Assembly: GCA_027064785.1 (NCBI GenBank)
Contig: JAMOPE010000444.1
Coordinates: 1 to 5,565, forward strand
Direction: 5' to 3'
Source of the DNA: Geobacteraceae bacterium
GTDB lineage: Bacteria; Desulfobacterota; Desulfuromonadia; Desulfuromonadales; Geopsychrobacteraceae
DNA: 5,565 bases
Position numbers and translations under genes: made by a program. How positions within the stretch are numbered: position 1 is the stretch's first letter; the number at the start of each line of letters is the position of its first letter. The notes under the pieces were generated by a model. That model searched no databases. It worked only from the letters and a program-made list of their open reading frames with translations, and was not told where the DNA came from. Below, in pieces: positions 5,315-5,565 of the stretch.

Positions 5315-5565
5315 TATAGAACTCCCAGCAGATAAAAGATTTCACCTGGAGCGATATAGACACCAAGCAAGGTGGACATGGCAAACCAAAGCAAAACGAC
5401 CAAGGGAATGGAAGCCAGCAGCATCGCTTTAACCCGTCGTTCTCCGAGAATGTAAAAACCAATAATTAAAAACAGAATTGAAGAGATGATAAATCCCAGC
5501 CACACCATTACCAAACCGTAGCCAAGCATCAACAGAACTAGGTAGATCGCTTTGCGCCATTCCAT
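5314..5565 (-). CDS. tctB: TctB-type small membrane subunit (5' end outside window)
   Basis: Eighty-three codons end in TAA at 5316-5314. The window happens to begin at an ATG, but TctB proteins are usually about 140-170 residues with four spans, and only about three hydrophobic stretches are here (roughly 6-24, 22-40 and 45-71). This Met is therefore more likely internal and the N-terminal part outside. Family traits visible are WRKAIYLVLLMLGYGLVMVW, then LGFIISSILFLIIGFYILGERR (a Gly-Phe pair followed by a span and a basic GERR turn), and the C-terminal LGVYIAPGEI, resembling the 'l.v.LP.G' ending of the TctB (DUF1468) family. TctB is the poorly conserved small inner-membrane partner of TctA, needed for full transport activity. 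It is directly upstream of tctA with a one-base overlap; tctC would usually precede it. Confidence 0.85.
   Translation of the reverse strand: MEWRKAIYLVLLMLGYGLVMVWLGFIISSILFLIIGFYILGERRVKAMLLASIPLVVLLWFAMSTLLGVYIAPGEIFYLLGVL
5322..5326 (-). promoter_or_regulatory. Ribosome binding site of tctA inside the end of tctB
   Basis: GGGAG on the minus strand lies seven bases before the ATG at 5314, within the last codons of tctB. Together with the TAATG overlap it supports coupled translation of tctB and tctA. Confidence 0.75.

Noticed and set aside
1..5565. Defence island, CRISPR array, toxin-antitoxin or mobile element
   Set aside because: I found no spaced repeats, transposase, integrase, attachment-site pair or known defence motif. 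The HerA-like fragment is of the YjgR/DUF853 type, is inactive, and has no nuclease partner.
5314..5565. A complete 83-residue TctB starting at the window edge
   Set aside because: Only about half the usual length and span number is present. The Met at the edge is more likely internal, so the gene is treated as partial.

Overview
The window looks like chromosomal DNA of a Gram-negative bacterium of roughly mid GC content, most plausibly a Desulfuromonas/Geobacter-type member of the Desulfobacterota. This is an inference. It rests on the four-cysteine C...C...C..GGYWY...C signature in the first gene, two exported proteins with Sec signals, clean AGGAG ribosome binding sites, FNR/CRP-type operators and a tricarboxylate-type (TctAB) transporter. 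There is no tRNA, rRNA, CRISPR array, transposase or phage gene.

Layout. Positions 1-807 (minus) are the N-terminal 269 residues of an exported protein with an NTF2-like domain, a Cys-rich GGYWY motif and the start of a CARDB-like domain; it runs off the left edge. A 378-base AT-rich divergent spacer (808-1185) follows. It holds a full-consensus CRP-type dyad (950-965) and a perfect 16-bp inverted repeat (1049-1086) with an FNR-like core, centred about 41.5 bases before the predicted start site of the next gene. Positions 1186-1830 (plus) encode a 214-residue exported protein of unknown function. It meets, tail to tail with a 10-bp overlap, a ROK-family kinase of the polyphosphate glucokinase type (1821-2564, minus). 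Divergent from the kinase is a small two-helix membrane protein with a C-terminal SHOCT domain (2730-3212, plus). It uses a -10 region with the same 15-base sequence as the 1186 gene.

Nine bases (start to stop) after the SHOCT gene lies a badly decayed pseudogene of the YjgR/DUF853 HerA-like ATPase family (3221-3689). The P-loop region, a fragment before the C-terminus and the extreme C-terminus survive. Most of the ATPase core has been deleted, and there is also a frameshift, an in-frame stop and probably a lost start codon. A strong hairpin (3728-3757) separates it from the converging tctBA transporter genes. The complete tctA (3776-5314, minus) overlaps by one base the end of a partial tctB (5314-5565, minus). 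A tctC binding protein would be expected just outside the right edge.

The genes form separate small units rather than one pathway: an exported-protein pair under probable CRP/FNR-family control, a sugar kinase, a SHOCT membrane protein with a dead ATPase neighbour, and a carboxylate uptake system. I see no convincing undescribed multi-gene system. The most useful observations are the pseudogene and the well-placed operators.
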